Source of the DNA: Atriophallophorus winterbourni
Lineage: Eukaryota > Platyhelminthes > Trematoda > Plagiorchiida > Microphallidae
Assembly (NCBI GenBank): GCA_013407085.1
Contig: JACCGJ010002676.1
Location: forward strand, 1-64,000
DNA: 64,000 nucleotides
Direction: 5' to 3'
Positions 58,798 to 64,000 of this stretch are shown here, in pieces. Each line of letters begins with the position of its first letter. Positions within the stretch are counted from its first letter, which is position 1. The position numbers and the translations under genes were made by a program. The notes beneath the pieces were generated by a model. That model was not told the origin of the DNA, made no database searches, and worked only from the letters and a program-made list of their open reading frames with translations.

Positions 58798-60169
58798 CTA
58801 ACATTTCCGTTCACTTACTTATTTATTTCATTTTTCACATCTCTTATTCGTATTCAACCATTTCCATAACTTTGTTGAACGAATGACGCATTAACATCCT
58901 ACCACGAGGTTCGGAATATTACACAAAAATGTTATTAATTGTTAAATAATGTTAAGCATCCTCTTGATAGAGTAAGCAATATTTTGGAATGTGCGCGAGT
59001 TAGAAAACAGACTTGTTTGTTCGTCCAGTAAATATGTTCAGCAACATTATGGGAAGTGTTGATGATATATCATGTAATCGCTATTAATGTGACGATGGGA
59101 TAGTTTTCTAGAGAGATCACAGCCGCTTAAACGCTGCTAGTGGGAAAGTCGTTCCGCTGAATTGTTAGAAAAACGCTGAAACTTGTAGTCATTTTGATGA
59201 AATCGACGAATGAAAGCATTTTCAATGTTAGTTCTACTATAATGGCTAAACGAATTTAAAATATTCATATTTGTGTGATAATTATATATTTGGTTGGAGA
59301 ATGGTGACCGGGGTTACTTATATGTCAATCAACATCAATGGTGTTCTCGCAACTATTTCCAGCTCAAACTTATTTAACAGCAGAGGATACTTGCTAGATT
59401 TTGTTTGTGAATATCTTCTGTGCAATGCTTACCTGATAAAAATACAAAATTTTATCTGCAATCGAACACAAAAATTATGATGTGAATAGAACGTTATTCA
59501 TCGGTAATGAAAATATAAACTGAGAGAAAATCTTCATGATGCGGTAATCGTTTTCAGAAATTTTTGGCCTTTATATGACTGATGACTAAAAATTGATTAA
59601 AAGTTCTGTGGTTACTTGTTTATGAATATGAATCGTATTTCCTAGCTACTCAAATGAAGGCTATTGTAAAGTTGCCTGAAACAATTAAATAAAAAATTAT
59701 TGCCATTTCATTTAACACGACTTCATATTCATGATCACTTTTTGCGGAATAATGGAAATATGATGCGTACTATTTTTGCTGAGCACAAGATTAGAATATT
59801 ATTGATTAAGACAAATTACGTTTGAAGATCATGTACCAGATGTATGAATGGTATAGCAATTTATATAAATTTACCCATTGTTATAAACCACAATTTCATT
59901 TATGAATGAAAATATGAATTATATGACCCTTTATTGAGCGTTAAACTTCATTGATTCGATTCAAAACGAAGCATTCGTTTTGAATGAACGCGAATATTTT
60001 GCCATATGGCAGCAACCAATTATGTTAGATTAATATTAATCCAATATTTTACCGGGAACATTCTATTTAGAGGCATAATGTTTATACTTGTTCAATATTA
60101 TGTATTGTTGCACGTCTCAAGAATATTTATAGTATCATTGCTAACTTAATTAAACAATCAGCTAAGTGT
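58798..60169. other. No recognised feature
   Basis: AT-rich; the 69-codon frame at 59271 shows no domain. Confidence 0.45.
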
Positions 60170-61357
60170 TGCGCGAATGTATTATTCGAAAAATTTGAAT
60201 ACTACTAACTAATTAACAAAGGATCCACCGGGTCAATGAAAACCTATTGGCTGCTCGATCGAAAGCCTCGAGAATGATGTCTAAACTGTGAGTTGAATTA
60301 TCCGAAGCGGATTTCTGCAGAATTTGTGGAAAACATGCGGAGGTTTTAGCCACACAACCGGAGCGAATAGGAGAAATACGAAACCGTAAGCTCAACAAGT
60401 TATACGAGTTTTATAATAAACGTGCATCAGATAAATTTAATAAGTCATTATCTAGCCACCAGTATTCTAGTGTTTTGAACTTATCTAAACAACAACTTTC
60501 GCTAGCTGAACAAAAATGTTTGGAGAAGGGCTTGAATTTCTGCATAAGTAAGAGCTTTATGAAAGCTGAGGATCTTATTCCTTGTATTGAGGGATCATTA
60601 AATGCACTCCCCAGTGAACAGGCAGATGCGGTAAGAAACTGTATCGCTGGTGTCATTGAACACCAGGAACAAGGCGATGCAAACCTTGATTTGCACGAAA
60701 GACAAGCACTTCCTACGCTGAAAAAAGATAAAAAATATACCATTACTAAGGCTGACAAAGGTCAAGTAACGGTAATTTTGAACGAAAGCGACTATTTAGA
60801 CAAGATTGAGGTACAATTATCCGAAGGCCCTTATGAAAGTATAGATAATGGTGAAAATAAAAAAAGGTAATGAAAAACTGCAAAATAGTAGTCTCTAGGT
60901 ATTTGCGTGGCGTTAAGGAGAGTTTGGGAAAAGGCTTGTGGTATAGCCTGTATGCCACGTCTTCTCTAACTCCTAGGTTCTACGGTCTACCTAAAATACA
61001 TAAAGAAGGCATTCCTGTAAGACCTATCGTCAACGGTATCGGATCACCTGCGCACGAGTTAGCTAGACATTTGACTTATTTGTTGAAACCTTTAGTTGGC
61101 AATACAGCCTCGTTCATCAAGAACGCACATGACATTGCAGCGCGCTTAAAGTCGGTAACAATAGATGACGATGAAATAATGGTTAGCTTTGATGTGAGCG
61201 CTTTGTTCACCAACGTCGATACAACCAGTGCGTTACAACTAGCAAGACGGGCCTTGGAATCTGATGCCAGTTTGTCAGATCGCACAAACTTGAGCGTTCA
61301 GCAAATTATCAACGGTGTATCAATCTGCATAAGCATGAACCACTTCGTATTAAATGA
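60170..61357 (+). mobile_element. Penelope-like element, 5' part (copy 2)
   Basis: Carries the N-terminal and central parts of a PLE reverse transcriptase. At 61357 the reading is cut by a CR1-like element, and it resumes at about 63771 (motif B GFAMGSPISPVLA). The element then runs off the window end. Confidence 0.85.
60415..60866 (+). pseudogene. PLE RT N-terminal ORF
   Basis: Reads LNLSKQQLSLAEQKCLEKGL, a central helical region and TITKADKGQVTVILNESDYL, a PLE-specific start of the RT fold. It ends in TAA at 60868-60870 after a run of seven A (60859-60865). Inserting one base there restores continuity with the next frame. Coding signal extends upstream to about 60305 (RICGKHAEVLATQPERIGEI), with a stop near 60270. 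Confidence 0.8.
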
Positions 61358-61361
61358 GTAA
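60870..61361 (+). pseudogene. PLE RT central ORF, interrupted
   Basis: 163 residues: PRFYGLPKIHKEGIPVRPIV, GSPAHELARHLTYLLKPL and VSFDVSALFTNVDT (motif A, catalytic D), then RTNLSVQQIINGVSICISMN, as in copy 1. The last residues (FVLNE, stop) are where the CR1-like element enters. Telomerase-like RTs of PLEs have this order. Confidence 0.85.
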
Positions 61362-62929
61362 CCTCCGAAGCCACAGCCGTTGAAAATGTTCAGTATCACC
61401 CTCCGCTGGGTCGAAGCGACCACCTCGTTCTGCTATTTCAATATGTGTGCAGCGCCAGTAGAATTGTAAAGCAAACAAAACGAAATAGAAAAGTGGATTA
61501 CATTGGTTTGATGGAAACAATGGTAGTTTTCGATGAACATAATATAAATTTCAGTGATCCGGACTCGCATTGCACAACCATGACAGATTACATAATCAAC
61601 ATGATACATTTCAATTCTGAATATGTCCCGAAACATAATAGCAAAGAACGACAGTTCAGAATTCGCAGTAGGACTAGAAAATGGTTGACAAAGCGCAATT
61701 TGGCATGGGCTATTCACAGGGTTGCCAGAACTGATTCGACGTGGGCAAACTTTCGCGAATTGCGGAATCAAGTCACAAATCTCATCCGAGAGGACAAAAA
61801 ATATCACCAGCTTCAGCTAGCGGTAAGAATGCAGCGTAATCCCAAACTGCTTTATCGAACTGTTAACAACGCTACGAAGCTGAAACCCGGAGTATTTCCG
61901 ATCATGACAGATAACGGACTAACTGATTCTTTGCTGGAAACCGCTAACGCTCTAGCCAGTTTTTATTCACGAGTTTTCACCCCGAAGGATGAATTACAAC
62001 GGTCAGCATTGTCAGCACCAATTGTGCCGGAGACTATACGCGATGTATGCATCAGTTCGGAAATAGTGCAGCACCACCTACGTAAGTTGAATATCAATAA
62101 GTCCCCGGGAGCTGACGGAATCACACCTACAATCCTAAAGTTATGCGGCAGTCAATTGCGCGAACCACTTTGTGATATATTTAATCACTCACTGAGGGAA
62201 GGTGTTGTACCTAATGACTGGAAGAGAGGAATCATAACACTTATCTACAAAGGTGGAACTCGTTCTGACCCAGCAAATTACCGCCCTGTTACACTCCTTC
62301 CAGTGATCTCAAAAGTTATGGAGCGAATTGTGTGCGAAAGAATTGTGGGTCATCTCGAAGCCCAAAACTTGCTGTCCAGAGAGCAACATGGATTTAGGAA
62401 GTCTCGTTCTTGCTTGACTAACCTACTGGAGACACTGGATGACTGGAAGCAGGCAGTGGATAATGGTGGTTGCGTGCATGCGTGTTACTTGGATATATCA
62501 AAGGCGTTTGATCGCGTGGACCATTCCATACTCCTGAGCAAGCTGCACGATTTTGGTATTAATGGGTGCCTTCTTACATGGCTGAGAAGTTACCTTCTTG
62601 ATCGCAAGGCAACTGTACGTATCGATGGTGTGATGTTTGGGGAAATCGAAGCCACTAGCGGTGTCCCACAAGGTTCGGTACTTGGTCCGCTTCTCTTTTT
62701 GGTCTACATCAACGACCTTCCGAAACTTGTCACAGCCAAAATGGTTCTCTTTGCGGATGATGTTAAAGTTTGGATGCGAATCACGTCAATCGTGGACTGT
62801 TTGCGCTTACAAAGCGATTTGGATGTATTGAACAGCTGGTCGGAGCGGAACAAACTTCCATTCAACTTCCGAAAGTGTAAAATGTTGCAAATAGGCAAAG
62901 ATTTCCCATTCTCATACAACCTTGGATAA
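61358..62929 (+). pseudogene. CR1-like reverse transcriptase, best preserved core
   Basis: Open for 523 codons. It starts with the end of the endonuclease (PPLGRSDHLVLLFQY), then the linker FRIRSRTRKWLTKRNLAWAI, and the RT: SPGADGITPTILKLCG, IITLIYKGGTRSDPANYRPV, LLPVISKVMERIV, EQHGFRKSRSCLTNLLETLD, CYLDISKAFDRVDHSILLSK (motif A), TSGVPQGSVLGPLLFLVYIN (motif B) and MVLFADDVKVW (motif C). A TAA at 62927-62929 interrupts it, and a TAG at 63018-63020 follows in the same frame. All catalytic residues are present, but the endonuclease is mostly gone, so it cannot move by itself. Confidence 0.9.
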
Positions 62930-63570
62930 AACCAACTCGAATGGACAACCAAAGAAAAAGACCTCGGTGTATGGATTAGTGGAAGTCTTAAGAATAGCAT
63001 GCAATGCGAAGCAGTGTAGAACCGAGCTAGCCGCATGCTAGGTATGCTTCGGCAGATTTTCGGACATTTTTCCCGTGAATCATTCCCCATGCTCACAAAT
63101 ACGTATATTAACCCTGTGATGGATTACTCAGTGCAAGCTTGGTCACCGTGGCTACAAAAGGACATCAAGCTGCTCGAGAGGATTCATCACAGAGCAACCA
63201 AAATGGTTGGCTGCCTCCGCAAACTACCATATGATAATCGACTTGAACATCTTAATTTGGATACACTGCTCCGCAGACGGGTTAGATTTGATCTAATCCT
63301 AACGTACAAAATAATGAACTCAAAGGCGCACCCTCTGGTGCATCTATTTCGCCTCTGGTCAAGCCATGTCACACGTACTCACCCTTGGCATTTGATATTC
63401 CACATTCCCACCGGAACTCTCGTCGGTTCTTCTATTCTGTGCGCGTTTGTTTCTTATGGAACTCCCTACTGTCAGATTTTGTCCAATCATCTAGTGAAAG
63501 GATTTTCAGGAACAAATTGGAAATATTTATGCGTAGTAATTCCACCCTACATCCCGTTTATATAACATGA
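62930..63570 (+). pseudogene. CR1-like RT C-terminal region
   Basis: Same frame after the TAA: NQLEWTTKEKDLGVWISGSL, MLRQIFGHFSRESFPMLTNT, VMDYSVQAWSPWLQKDIKLL and LTYKIMNSKAHPLVHLF. Near 63380 a frameshift moves the family reading to another frame (63385-63570: HSHRNSRRFFYSVRVCFLWN, IFRNKLEIFMRSN). Confidence 0.85.
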
Positions 63571-63770
63571 TCTTTTTCCAAACGAATAATATTTTTTTCC
63601 ATCATACTGCGACAATACATGACATTTTTGTAACTACAAAACTGTCGATCTTCCTAATGACTCAATTTATTTTGTATATATATTTATTGTCCTTATACGA
63701 ATATCCTGTGGTGTTGTACAGCTACGAGCTTTTTTATACCATAAATTCTTGAATCTTGAATCTTGAATCT

Positions 63771-64000
63771 TATATAGACAAAAAGAAGGGTTTGCAATGG
63801 GTTCGCCGATATCTCCAGTACTTGCGATCATGTATATGGAGCATTTCGAGAACAAAGCCCTTAACAATGAACGATACGTCGAATCTTGAACCAGGCGGCC
63901 ATACGCGTAACTCATGAGAAAGGGAAAACTATCCGATCGGTTCTGATACACCTCATGGATAAGACAACTTCATCTATCGTTACGAACAGCATCTACAGAA
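63771..64000 (+). pseudogene. PLE copy 2, continuation, internally deleted
   Basis: KKGFAMGSPISPVLAIMYME and HFENKALNNE are RT motif B, directly continuing the reading before 61357. After RYVES* (about 63885) the sequence jumps to VTHEKGKTIRSVLIHLMDK, which in copy 1 lies far downstream, before the GIY-YIG domain. So YVDD and the RT thumb are deleted. Continues beyond the window. Confidence 0.8.

Larger units (their letters stand above)
61358..63770 (+). mobile_element. CR1-like LINE inserted in a PLE
   Basis: 5'-truncated in the endonuclease end and closed by a tail of TTGAATC repeats (63749-63770). It sits exactly between two halves of one PLE reverse transcriptase, so it was inserted later. 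Same subfamily as 21.6-24.2 kb. Confidence 0.88.

Noticed and set aside
60475..61361. Retron or diversity-generating RT
   Set aside because: The motif order, KADKG start and GIY-YIG partner in copy 1 identify a Penelope-like element.

Overview
The window reads as a metazoan, AT-rich, transposon-dominated, gene-poor stretch. The mix of mobile elements (a CsRn1-like Gypsy LTR element, RTE and CR1-like LINEs, GIY-YIG Penelope-like elements, PLEs) and the long AT-rich gaps fit a flatworm, most plausibly a digenean trematode. That assignment is inference; no single marker proves the species. Only one intact host-type gene is evident: an intronless rhodopsin-family GPCR at 52599-53693 (+).

Layout. 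1-689: a decayed CR1-like endonuclease ORF cut off by a Gypsy element (690-5301, both LTRs, pol broken by a 10-bp duplication and one stop). 5302-8245: a tRNA-headed SINE-like piece, an unrecognised Ser/Asp-rich broken ORF, a BEL/Pao-like 3' end with its LTR, then a 5'-truncated PLE whose 3' region carries a hammerhead-ribozyme (HHR) motif. 8862-12390: LINE and PLE remnants and an antisense HHR repeat. 12750-18900 (-): an RTE element split by a CR1-like element. 20310-24200: a decayed LINE (+) abutting a CR1-like element (-). 25-32.9 kb: mostly featureless, with a fold-back repeat and several HHR-repeat copies. 32905-34225: a CR1-like copy that lost its catalytic FADD segment. 34-45.6 kb: mostly featureless, with simple repeats, a degenerate tandem duplication and a LINE tail. 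45605-52045: an RTE (-), then a CR1-like element (-) apparently inserted in a PLE 3' end. 52.6-53.7 kb: the GPCR. 54.5-54.9 kb: a tandem dimer of a 235-nt HHR-bearing repeat. 55-58.8 kb: LINE fragments. 60170-64000: a PLE interrupted by a CR1-like element, running off the window.

The elements form a layered record: PLE copies are the older targets, CR1-like elements the later invaders (seen in a PLE at 61.36 kb, in an RTE at 12.9/15.6 kb and probably in a PLE at 47.6/51.8 kb). The most notable content is the small self-cleaving-ribozyme repeat family, with at least two copies whose HHR core is intact and one head-to-tail dimer that could release a 235-nt RNA, resembling metazoan retrozymes or PLE terminal repeats. 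All calls come from reading the sequence by eye; no alignment or database search was run.
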